From positions 1 to 34,065 of the forward strand of contig JAFSET010000056.1 of assembly GCA_017435615.1 (NCBI GenBank): DNA of 34,065 nucleotides. Direction: 5' to 3'. The DNA comes from Oscillospiraceae bacterium. GTDB lineage: Bacteria; Bacillota; Clostridia; Oscillospirales; Oscillospiraceae. Below the pieces are notes generated by a model. That model was not told the origin of the DNA. It worked only from the letters and a program-made list of their open reading frames with translations, and ran no database searches. Positions 8,181 through 17,500 of the stretch are shown here, piece after piece. Each line of letters starts with the position of its first letter. Position 1 is the stretch's first letter. The position numbers and the translations under genes are program-made.

Positions 8181-8372
8181 TTTATCGAGCTGGTGCAGAA
8201 TTTTCGTAGGGACACCCCTCCCGGGGTGTCCAAAACAAAATTGGGCCTCGATGGGCTGATTTTGTTCTCGTGCATAAACGCATCAGAAAGATTTTGGTGC
8301 ATCGAGCCCCAAAATCTTTGCGGACACCCCGGGAGGGGTGTCCCTACGAGATTTTATAAACAGGTCGTAAAA
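8181..8372. repeat. MITE-like element, family 2, copy A
   Basis: The element begins with the border TTTATCGAGCTG (8181-8192) and ends with a degenerate inverted border near CAGGTCGTAAAA. Just inside each end is a hairpin (GGACACCCC / GGGGTGTCC), and these two hairpins are inverted copies of each other. Two AT-rich internal hairpins are built on AAAGATTTTGG/CCCAAAATCTTT and AACAAAAT/ATTTTGTT, each with CATCGAG-type loop sequence. A second copy in the opposite orientation is at 21603-21790. There is no coding capacity that makes sense. It lies between the thrB terminator and the kinase-gene terminators. Probably a non-autonomous repeat; its hairpins could also act as transcription barriers. Confidence 0.8.
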
Positions 8373-8388
8373 TAAGAATAGAAACGTG

Positions 8389-8417
8389 AGAAAGCCGCCG
8401 GGATCCGGCGGCTTTCT
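8389..8417. terminator. Hairpin, probable second terminator for the kinase operon
   Basis: A perfect 13-bp stem (AGAAAGCCGCCGG, 8389-8401, with CCGGCGGCTTTCT, 8405-8417) has a 3-base loop. On the minus strand it is followed by CACGTTTCT. No long T tract follows on either strand, so it is a weaker terminator call than its stem suggests. Confidence 0.55.
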
Positions 8418-8486
8418 GCTTGGGGATTAAAAGAAGAGAGGTAGAAAAGAGGATTCGCTCTCGGCAGACAGGGAGAAGTCTGCCAG

Positions 8487-8514
8487 AAAAGCGGCGGCTC
8501 ACGGCTTCCGCCGC
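8487..8514 (-). terminator. Terminator downstream of the sensor kinase
   Basis: Read on the minus strand, GCGGCGG (8508-8514) pairs with CCGCCGC (8491-8497), followed by TTTTC. It lies 80 bases after the kinase stop. A further hairpin (GGCAGAC/GTCTGCC, about 8463-8484) follows it. Confidence 0.65.
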
Positions 8515-8595
8515 CTTTCATGGTCATAGCTTACCGCGCTGTTTTGAACAGCAAATGTAGAGAATGAGAACATTTATTAAACAAATTGTGAATAG

Positions 8596-10629
8596 TTATT
8601 GTCCGGCCAGGGGATATTCCATGGCGGCGGTGAAGAGGTCCGCGTCTGTGAACACCAGCAGCCGGCCCTTCTGGACCTCCATCAGGCTGCCGGCAATGCT
8701 CAGTCCTAAGCCGCTGCCTTCGGTGTTCCGGGAACTGTCACCCCGGACGAACCGTTCCATCAGCTCCGAAGCGGATAAATTCAGAGGCTCCCGGGAGATG
8801 TTTTTGATGCTCAGCCTTGCAATGCCGGGCAGACATTTCAGCTCCACGTAAACTCTGGTGCCGGGCATAGCGTACTTGACCACGTTGCCCAGCAGATTTG
8901 ACATGACCCTCCAAAACAGTCTGCCGTCAGATAGTATCATCACCGGCTGCTCCGGCAGTGTGGCGCACACCTGCAGGCCTGCGCTGCTGAATTTATCGGA
9001 AAACTCTCCCAACGCCTGTGTCAGGGCTTCTACGCCGTCCATAGGTCTGATATCCGTGTGGATATTTCCGGTGGAGGCCCGGCTCATTTCCGTCAGGTCC
9101 TCGATCAGCCGTTTCAGCCGCTGGCTTTGCCGGTCCAGGATCTGCAAATACTCTTGCCGCTGTGCTTCATCGGCCCGGGGCAGCAGATCAATATAGTTGA
9201 TAATGGAGGTCAGCGGTGTTTTGATGTCGTGGGATACATTGGTGATCAGTTCTGCCTTCATTCGCTCCGAGCGCAGCCGTGCGTCGGTGGCCTGGGCGGT
9301 GACCCGGGACAAGGCGTTGAGCTGCTGCGCAAAGGTTTTAAAGACACCGATCAGGTACTTTTCCGGTACCTGGGTGTTCAAATGGCCCTGGGCCATCTGC
9401 CGGGCACCCTTGAGCAAAACGCCAAAGGCCCAGCCGCCGTAAATAACGACTCCCAGGTTTACCAGCGTGGCCAGGATCAGGGGTGTGGGTTTTCCGATCT
9501 GCTCACAGATCATAAAGCTGACAAACATCCACAGCAGCATTGCAAAGCCGGTGAGCAGCCACTGGCCCATCAGCGGCAGCAGCCGAAACAGTTCCAAAAT
9601 ATACCGCAAACCTCTCAGGCCCAGTGCAGCCAGCTTGCTGAGCAGCTTGCCTGATAGCCGAAGCAGCCGGAAAATAAGGGTGTTGCGCAGCCAAAACAGA
9701 CCGGGTACCTTCCACTGAGCCGCCAGGGCAAAGAGAAAACCGCTGACCGGCAGTGCAGCAAGGAAGGCTGCACCGGAAGCCAATATCAGATGAAGCGTCA
9801 ATGCAGGATCCACTTGGTTGACTGTGCTGAAATACCCCATGTCATATACCACATCCAGCGCCAGGCCTCCCGAAACTGCGCACAGAACACCGGCTGCGGC
9901 CAAATACAGGTCCAGGGGTATCCGGTTCAGCGCTTTGGGGTTGGAAGGATCCTCCTTGCGCCGCTTGCCTGCGCCGCAGCACAGCAGGCTGATAAACAGT
10001 CCGTAAAGCAGGACGCAAACAACGGTCAGCACGATCAGGGTGTACCGGTGGGCGTACAGAGTATTCATTGTAGTGACAGACACGCCGTAGATGCTGTGGA
10101 TCGCACTGCTGTCCAGATAAACCGTCACTGTGTATGGATGGGACAACTCATAGCGCAGATGCCACTGCTGACCGCCATACTCCACAAATGCCACAATATC
10201 GTTGCCATCGTTCGATTGGGCGTAGTAGCAACCGCTGATATGGAAGGTATAGGCCTGCAGGGAGGCAGTGTCCTCCGGAGCGGTGGAGGCCAGAACGCCG
10301 CTGTCACTTATGGCGATGGTGTAGCTCCAGGTGCCCATGGGCAGCTCTGTCCGCTGGGAAATGCTTTCATCGTCGTATTGGTCGCCTGCGGCGATCATCA
10401 GGACCTCTTCCGGCAGGGTGCAATAGCTTTTGTTGGCCTGTTTGTTTGCCAAATTTACAGCCAGCAGCTCGGCACGCCGGGACAGGGCGGTATCCATGAT
10501 TTGACTGGGGGTGCTGTGATACAGTCCCGCGTTCAGGCACAGGGTGCAAAAAGAGAACAGCAGAAATGCCATAACGGCTGCCACGGCGGAAAAGATCAGC
10601 AGCAGTGCTTTTGTAATGGGATGACGCAT
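8596..10629 (-). CDS. Membrane sensor histidine kinase
   Basis: This 677-residue kinase is the sensor half of the two-component system. It has an N-terminal membrane helix (about 8-33), an extracellular region of about 150 residues, then about five further hydrophobic segments between 190 and 385. A HAMP-like linker follows, then HisKA with phospho-acceptor H467 in NVSHDIKTPL, and an HATPase domain with N box NLLGNVVKYA and G2 box GSGLGLS. The usual DxGxG G1 box is replaced by NISREPLNLSASEL, a variant I recall from other clostridial kinases. Its ATG directly abuts the regulator stop codon (TAAATG), so the two are co-translated. Start is supported by AAGGAGG. The ligand is unknown; the large extracellular and multi-helix sensor part is not a known family to me. 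Confidence 0.93.
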   Translation of the reverse strand: MRHPITKALLLIFSAVAAVMAFLLFSFCTLCLNAGLYHSTPSQIMDTALSRRAELLAVNLANKQANKSYCTLPEEVLMIAAGDQYDDESISQRTELPMGTWSYTIAISDSGVLASTAPEDTASLQAYTFHISGCYYAQSNDGNDIVAFVEYGGQQWHLRYELSHPYTVTVYLDSSAIHSIYGVSVTTMNTLYAHRYTLIVLTVVCVLLYGLFISLLCCGAGKRRKEDPSNPKALNRIPLDLYLAAAGVLCAVSGGLALDVVYDMGYFSTVNQVDPALTLHLILASGAAFLAALPVSGFLFALAAQWKVPGLFWLRNTLIFRLLRLSGKLLSKLAALGLRGLRYILELFRLLPLMGQWLLTGFAMLLWMFVSFMICEQIGKPTPLILATLVNLGVVIYGGWAFGVLLKGARQMAQGHLNTQVPEKYLIGVFKTFAQQLNALSRVTAQATDARLRSERMKAELITNVSHDIKTPLTSIINYIDLLPRADEAQRQEYLQILDRQSQRLKRLIEDLTEMSRASTGNIHTDIRPMDGVEALTQALGEFSDKFSSAGLQVCATLPEQPVMILSDGRLFWRVMSNLLGNVVKYAMPGTRVYVELKCLPGIARLSIKNISREPLNLSASELMERFVRGDSSRNTEGSGLGLSIAGSLMEVQKGRLLVFTDADLFTAAMEYPLAGQ

Positions 10630-11322
10630 TTATATTCCTCCTTCCAGCTTATACCCCTGGCCCCATACGACCTTTAAATACCGGGGCTCTGAGGGGTTGA
10701 TCTCCAGTTTTTCACGCAGATGGCGAATGTGGACCGCTACCACACCTTCGCAGCAGTTGGCAGGCTCCTTCCACACCGCCTCGTACAAAGCCTTTGTGGA
10801 AAATACTCTGCCGGGGTTTTGCAGCAGCAGCTTTAAAATGCTGTATTCAATGGGGGTCAGGCTGACCGGCTCACCGTCTACCGTTACAGACCGGGCTGCA
10901 TCGTCCATGTACACGCTGCCCACGCACAGCACATCCGGGGACTGGGGCTTGCTGCCCAAATGGGCGTACCGCCGAAGCTGTGACCGGACCCGGGCCAGCA
11001 CCTCCACCGGCACAAAGGGCTTGGTGATGTAATCGTCCGCGCCCACGGTCAGCCCCAGGACCTTGTCCTCGATCTCCGACTTGGCGGTGAGCAGGATCAC
11101 CGGTACATTGGAAAACTCCCGGATCTTTGCAAGGGCAGTGATCCCGTCCATTTGCGGCATCATCACATCCAAAAGCACCAACTGAATATCCTGCTGCTGC
11201 AGAAGTGACAGGGCCTCCACGCCGTTGGCGGCGGTGAACAAAGTATAGCCCTCCGGTGCCAAATAGAGCTTCAGCGCGCCTACGATCTCCGGCTGATCGT
11301 CACAGATCAAAATACTGTACAT
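10630..11322 (-). CDS. OmpR/PhoB-family response regulator
   Basis: This 230-residue DNA-binding regulator has a receiver domain with acidic pocket D8/D9, phospho-acceptor D52 in LLDVMMP, T79 and K101 in DDYITKPF. Residues about 135-230 are a winged-helix Trans_reg_C domain ending in WGQGYKLEGG. Such proteins dimerise on direct repeats with about one-turn spacing. It is the first gene of the operon and is transcribed divergently from the giant LRR protein gene, with only 192 bases between start codons. The start ATG follows GGAAGG. Its likely targets are its own promoter and the giant gene, through TTAAG repeats in between (inference). Confidence 0.95.
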   Translation of the reverse strand: MYSILICDDQPEIVGALKLYLAPEGYTLFTAANGVEALSLLQQQDIQLVLLDVMMPQMDGITALAKIREFSNVPVILLTAKSEIEDKVLGLTVGADDYITKPFVPVEVLARVRSQLRRYAHLGSKPQSPDVLCVGSVYMDDAARSVTVDGEPVSLTPIEYSILKLLLQNPGRVFSTKALYEAVWKEPANCCEGVVAVHIRHLREKLEINPSEPRYLKVVWGQGYKLEGGI

Positions 11323-11349
11323 GTCATCACCTTCCTTGTTTGTATGCCC

Positions 11350-11355
11350 ATTATA
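11350..11355 (-). promoter_or_regulatory. Extended -10 promoter of the two-component operon
   Basis: On the minus strand TGC-TATAAT is an extended -10 box about 28 bases before the regulator start. The -35 region (TTTTAT, 17 bases upstream) is poor, which fits an activator-dependent promoter. Confidence 0.6.
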
Positions 11356-11367
11356 GCACTGATGGGA

Positions 11368-11406
11368 TTAAGATAAAAGAGTGGGGAAGCTTAAGATTTC
11401 TTTAAG
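11368..11406. promoter_or_regulatory. Three phased TTAAG direct repeats, candidate response-regulator operator
   Basis: TTAAG occurs at 11368-11372, 11391-11395 and 11402-11406, with start-to-start distances of 23 and 11 bases, about two and one helical turns. The sites lie just upstream of the weak -35 of the regulator operon and 22 bases upstream of the -35 of the giant gene. OmpR/PhoB-family regulators bind direct repeats with about 11-base period. Binding is not shown. Confidence 0.45.
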
Positions 11407-11428
11407 GAAACAAAAACCGGTTTTTGAA

Positions 11429-11456
11429 TTGACAGGGGAAACAGATATGGTATAAT
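11429..11456 (+). promoter_or_regulatory. Consensus promoter of the giant LRR protein gene
   Basis: TTGACA (11429-11434), a 16-base spacer and TATAAT (11451-11456), with TGG directly before the -10 (extended -10). Both hexamers are perfect. It fixes the gene start downstream of about 11463 and excludes the upstream in-frame start at 11455. Confidence 0.85.
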
Positions 11457-11514
11457 GGTAACATCAGGAAAGTATACCCTGTTTACAATTTATATCGAAG
11501 GGAGAACGATACAA

Positions 11515-14500
11515 ATGAAGCGACAGTTTAGAAAAACGAGCCTTTGGCTGATGCTTACGGCGGTGTTGGTGCTATGCGCTCTGGTGCTGCCCGGCCAGGC
11601 AAAGGCGGCCTCGGCTGAGGATCTGACTTACTGGATCGAAAGCAACGAGGTCGTTATTACCGGCATAAACTATGATGCCACAGGTACCCTGGAGATCCCG
11701 GATACCATAGAGGGCTACCCGGTTACCCGTATTGACAGCTATGCGTTTAATAGCTGCCAATTGACCCATATTACGGTGCCGGACAGCGTGACTTCGATCG
11801 GTTCCACGGCCTTTGCTTACAGCAGCCATCTGACCGGGATCACGCTTGGAAACGGTGTGACCTCAATTGAAAGCAGTGCTTTTTATAACTGTTTCAGCCT
11901 GACCGAGATCACGGTTCCTGACAGTGTGAAGGAGCTCGGTCATTCCGCGTTTGCATACTGCAACGCATTGACGGAGGCTGTGATCGGGGAAGGCGTGACC
12001 CGGATCGAGCGTAATTGCTTCGATAATTGCACCAGCCTGACCTCTGTCACCCTGGGAAGCAAGATCGAATATGTGCCGCAGAGTGCTTTCTACGGCTGCA
12101 GCAATCTGACCTATAACCAGTATGACAACGCAAAATACCTGGGCAACGAGGATGCTCCGTATCTTGCGCTGCTTTATCCGGCTTCTTCGGATATCACCTC
12201 GGTGGAGGTTGCCGATACTGCCGTGGTCATTGGCCAGGGTGCGTTGGCCGATTGTTACGATTTGGAAGAAGTGATCATTCCCGACAGTGTGCGCTTTATC
12301 AACAATGACGCGTTTTTGCATTGCAACGGTCTGACCTCCGTCGATCTGGGCCGCGGTGTGGAAGCCATTGGCGAATCCGCGTTTAACGGCTGCCACAGCT
12401 TGCAGGAAATTTCCATTCCCGCAGGTGTCTCTGCCATAGACGCCGGTGCGTTTCGGGAATGTACGGGCCTGACTGGCATTTGGGTGGACGAAGCCAATGT
12501 CAGCTATTGCAGTGACAGCAACGGTGTCCTGTTTAACAAAGATATGACAACGCTGCTGGCATATCCTGCTGCCCGGACCGGCAACTACAACGTACCGGAT
12601 ACGGTGCAGATCATCGCCGCATATGCCTTTGATCACCTTGGTGAGCAGAAGCAGATCGTGCTGCCTCAGAGTGTGCATACTTTGCAGCCATATGCCTTCA
12701 ACAACGCCAGGATTGAGTCCATCGACCTGTCCGGTGTTGTCTACATTGAAGATGGCGTATTTTGGGACTGTAATAGCCTTGCTGCAGTCACCCTGGGTGA
12801 GAAACTGACCAAAATTGGTCCCAATGCGTTTATTGGCTGCGATAAGCTGACGGGTATCACCATTCCTGCCAGTGTTACCCAGATCGGAGCAGGTGCGTTT
12901 ACGAACAATACCAACTCCACCGGTATTTGGGTGAACAGCCAAAATCCCAATTATTCCAGTGACGAATACGGTGTGCTGTTCAATAAAAATAAAACCCTTC
13001 TGGTGCAGGCCCCCGGCAGCATCAGCGGCAGCTACATCGTGCCGCAGAGTGTTACGCAGCTTGAAAACCTCGCGTTTTACCACTGCGGCAAGCTGAGCAG
13101 CGTGACCTTTGGCAGCGCTGTGAAGCAGATCGGCTCTCAGTGCTTTGATATGTGTACAGCTCTGCACACAGTGGAGTTTACAGGAGACGCTCCAAACTTA
13201 AACTGGTGCTTTTCCGATGTGACCGCAACGGCCTATTATCCGGCTGACAATGCAACCTGGGAAAGCTTTGATTTCCATGGCTACAACGGAGAACTGACCT
13301 GGACCGCTTTGGGCAATTTGACAGGCATTGAGGTGGTGGGTACCCCCGTTTGCGTGGTAAACGATGACCTATCCAATATCCTGCAGGTGCAGGTTACCTA
13401 TGACAACGGCGAGGCAAGAATATTGCCTGCCGGCAGCTATACGGTCACCTGTGATGTGTCCACCACAGGCAGAAAAACGGCAACCGTTACCTATGAAAAC
13501 TACAGCACTCAGGCAGTGGTTGCTGTCCACAGCGCACGGCAATGGCAGGATGTGGCCTCGGCGTTGTGGCCGGAAAGCACCCACAATTATGAGGATAATC
13601 TGAATGATATCCAGGTGCTGAGCATACCCGGCGCATTGGGAATTCGGCTGACCTTCGGACCGAAAACGCGAACCGAGGAAGGCTGGGACTACATCTATAT
13701 TCTGGACAAGAACGATACGCAGATCGCAAGGCTTTCCGGTCAGATCGGGGTTAAGACCGTGGAGGTCCCCGGAGACACGGTGAAGATCCGTATGACCTCC
13801 GACGGCAGCAGCAACGATTACGGCTACGATTTCTCCGCCGTGACCGCAAACTCCCTGGTGCATACAGGCGAAAAGGTCCCCGGTTCTCCGGCAAGCTGCA
13901 CCCAGGACGGCCTGACTGACGGCGTGCAGTGTGAGATCTGCCAGGAACTGACGGGACAGTACGAGATCCCGGCTCTGGGCCATGACTATGTGGAAACCAT
14001 GGTGGAGCCGACAAAAGAGGCTGCCGGACATATGGTCTATACCTGCAGCCGCTGCGCAGACAGCTACAATGGCCCGGACATTCCTTATGTGGAGATCGCC
14101 ACCGGTACCATTGGCGAGAATATCACCTGGGTCCTGACGGAGCATGGTACCCTGACCGTCTCCGGTGAGGGCAGGATGCAGGATCACGCGACAAACTGGT
14201 CCGATTATAACAATCAGATCAAACGACTGGTGGTCAGCGAAGGCATCACCTACCTTGGCCTGTACGCTTTTTCAAATCTTGATGAGCTGACCGGCGTTAC
14301 CCTGCCGCAAAGCCTCCGGGAAATTGGCGACCGTGCCTTCGAGTATGCTTATAAACTGTCTTCCGTGGAGCTTCCTGCCGGTGTATCCAGCATTGGTGAA
14401 TTTGCGTTTTCCGGATGTACCAGCCTGACAGATATCTATATTCCCGCCAATGTGCACGACATCGGTTTGGGGAGCTTTGAGTCCTGCAACAGCCTGCCCG

Positions 14501-17500
14501 GAATTCGGGTGGCTCAGGATAACCCCAATTATACTGCCGTGGACGGCGTGCTGTTCAACAAGGATATAACGGTCCTTATGCAGTTCCCCAACGGAAAAGG
14601 CGGCGAATACACGGTTCCGGACAGTGTTACTGCGATTGACAGTCGGGCCTTTATCTATAACCGGCTTTTGACCAAACTGGTCCTGCCGGAGCAGCTCAAG
14701 ACCATTGGAGAATATGCATTCTTTGACTGCAGCAGCCTGGAATCGATCAACATACCTCACGGCCTGCAGACGCTGGGCATAGAGGCTTTTGCGAACTGTT
14801 ATGAGCTAAAATGCAACGAATATGGCAACGGTAAATACCTGGGCAATGAAGATAATCCCTATATGCTTTTGCTGTGTGCTTCTTCTCAGGAGATTACCTC
14901 CATCGAAGTGGCAGAGGGTACAAAGCTGATCGAGCCCAACGCCCTGCGCTACTGCTTCGACCTGACTTCTGTTTCGCTGCCGGACGGCATCTTAGACTTC
15001 TCTCCGGGAATGATCGAGGACAGCGCAAGCGTGCAGTACAACGAATTTGGCAACGCAAAGTATTTGGGCAATGCGCAGAACCCCTATGTGGTGCTGATCA
15101 AAGCGCTTTCTACAGATATTACCACGGCTGAGATTGCCGCTACGACCCGCGTGATCTGCGACTATGCCTTTGCCGATTGCACTGCTTTGACAAATGTTAG
15201 CCTTCCCGAGGGCTTGGTCAAGATCGGAAGCCATGCTTTTAATTGGTGCAGCAGCCTGACAGAGCTGACTGTCCCTGACAGCGTCACCACAATCGGTGAT
15301 AATGCCTTTGGCAGTTGCTCCGCTCTGAAAACCGTAAAGCTTGGTGATGGGCTGGAAACGATCGGCGGCTATGCCTTTGGCTGGGACTACGCGTTGACAG
15401 AAATTGAAATTCCGAACAGCGTACGCTCTTTGGGAAATGGTGTGTTCCAGGAGTGCAATAAGCTGCAGCGCGTCACCCTGAGTAAGAATTTAACAGAAAT
15501 TCCTACTAATTGCTTTGGCTGGTGCTATGACTTGCAGAGTATTGAAATCCCGGAGGGCGTGACGGCAATTGGCGAACAGGCCTTCTATTGCTGCTACGGC
15601 ATGACACGTGCTGTCCTGCCGGAAAGCCTGTGCATCGTGGACAATTTCAGCTTTAACAACTGCAGCAGCCTCAAGCAGCTTGCAATTGGGGCAGATGTGC
15701 ATACCGTTGGCAATTTTGCGTTTGCCGGCTGTGATGAGCTGTCTGAGATCGAATTTATGGGGGATGCACCCGCCATCGGCGAGGGCGCGTTCCAAAATAT
15801 AACGGTTACGGCATACTATGGCCAGGATGGGAAAGGCTGGGCACAGGCCGCAGCCGACAGCTACGGCGGCGAAACGACCTGGACTGCTCTGGGACAGGTT
15901 ACAGACCTGCAGGCTGTGTATATTCCCAGTTACGCTGTGGGCGATACCTGGAACGGCAGTGATATTCAGCTTCAGGCAACCTATGACAATGACCTACAGC
16001 GAATTCTGCCTGCCGGAACATATACTTTGAGCGATTGTGATCTGTCCAAGGCAGGTGTCCGTACAGCCACAGCCACCTACCGGGATGCCAGCGCACAGCT
16101 ACCTGTGGCGGTCCACGAGGGCCGTACCCAGATCACAGTAGATTCTGCTTATTATCCGGAAAGTGAGCATAACTACAGCAACAACCTGGATGATACGCAG
16201 ATCTTCCGGTACCTGGGTGCCGGCAGCATCCGGCTGACCTTCAGTCAGCAGTGTCATACTGAGGGCTGTGATTACATTTATGTTTTGGACCGCAACGATC
16301 AAGAGATCGCTCGCTATAGCGGTTCGGAGATGGCCGGCGTGGAGCTGGAGGTCCCCGGTGACACCGTGAAGATTCGCATGACCTCCGATGGCAGCGTGAC
16401 CTACTATGGCTACAGCTTCTCCAGCATTGAGGTGGATCTGCTGTCCCACTCCGGTGAAGCAGTTCCTGCCAAGGAGCCGACCTGTACCGAAGACGGTCAC
16501 GCAGAAGGCATTCTCTGCGAGATCTGCAATCAGGTGACAAGCTGCGTAGCTTATGCGGCGCTGGGCCACGATTATGCTGAGGAAATGGTAGAGCCTACCC
16601 CCGAGGCAAACGGCCATATGACCTACACCTGTACGGTCTGCGGTGACAGCTACAACGGCCCGGACATTGAGTATGTGGAAGTGGCCTCCGGTGTCTGCGG
16701 CGCAGATGTGACCTGGACGCTTGCGGAGCACGGCACCCTGACCATTTCCGGTACAGGCGCTATGGATATCTATGCGGACTATGGCGCGCCCTGGGAAGAA
16801 TACCGCAGTCAGATCCGGCGAATTGTGATCTCCGACGGTGTAACTACTGTGGGCAGCTATGCGTTCTATTGGTGCTGGAATTTGGAAGATGTGACCCTTG
16901 CGGACTCTATGACAGAAATCGGCTATTGCGCATTCTATGGTTGTGAGAGCCTGAAGGAAATCGTACTGCCCGACAGCGTGCTGAGCATTGGAGACTATGC
17001 TTTCTCCGATTGCTATATCTTGGCGAAGGCAGACCTGGGCAGCGGTCTGCAGACTATCGGTGAGGGCGCGTTCAAGTACTGCTACCGCCTGGAAGAACTC
17101 TCGGTTCCTGACACCCTGCAATCCATGGGCAGCTATGTGTTCTGGGATTGCGAAAAGCTGCAATATAACGAATATGAAAACGCCCGTTACTTGGGCAATG
17201 AGGCAAATCCCTATGTGATTATGAGCAGAGTGACCGATTTGGGAATTTCTGTGCTGAAGGTCCATGAGCAAACTAAGGTCATCGACCAGTACGCAGCCGC
17301 TGACTGCGAATGGATGACCTCCGCGGAACTGCCTGAGGGTCTGCGGCAGATCGGTATGGGCGCATTCGCTTACTGTTCGTCCCTGTCGGCAATTACTGTT
17401 CCAGAGGGTGTCACGGAAATCGGTGACGAGGTGTTCTACGGCTGTTCGGCTTTGGCGGATGTGCAGATCCAGGGAAGTGTGGAGCGCATTGGCGATTATG

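Noticed and set aside
8111..8375. Small open frames on both strands over the family-2 repeat
   Set aside because: They are translations of inverted-repeat DNA; related frames appear in copy B only because the repeat is shared.
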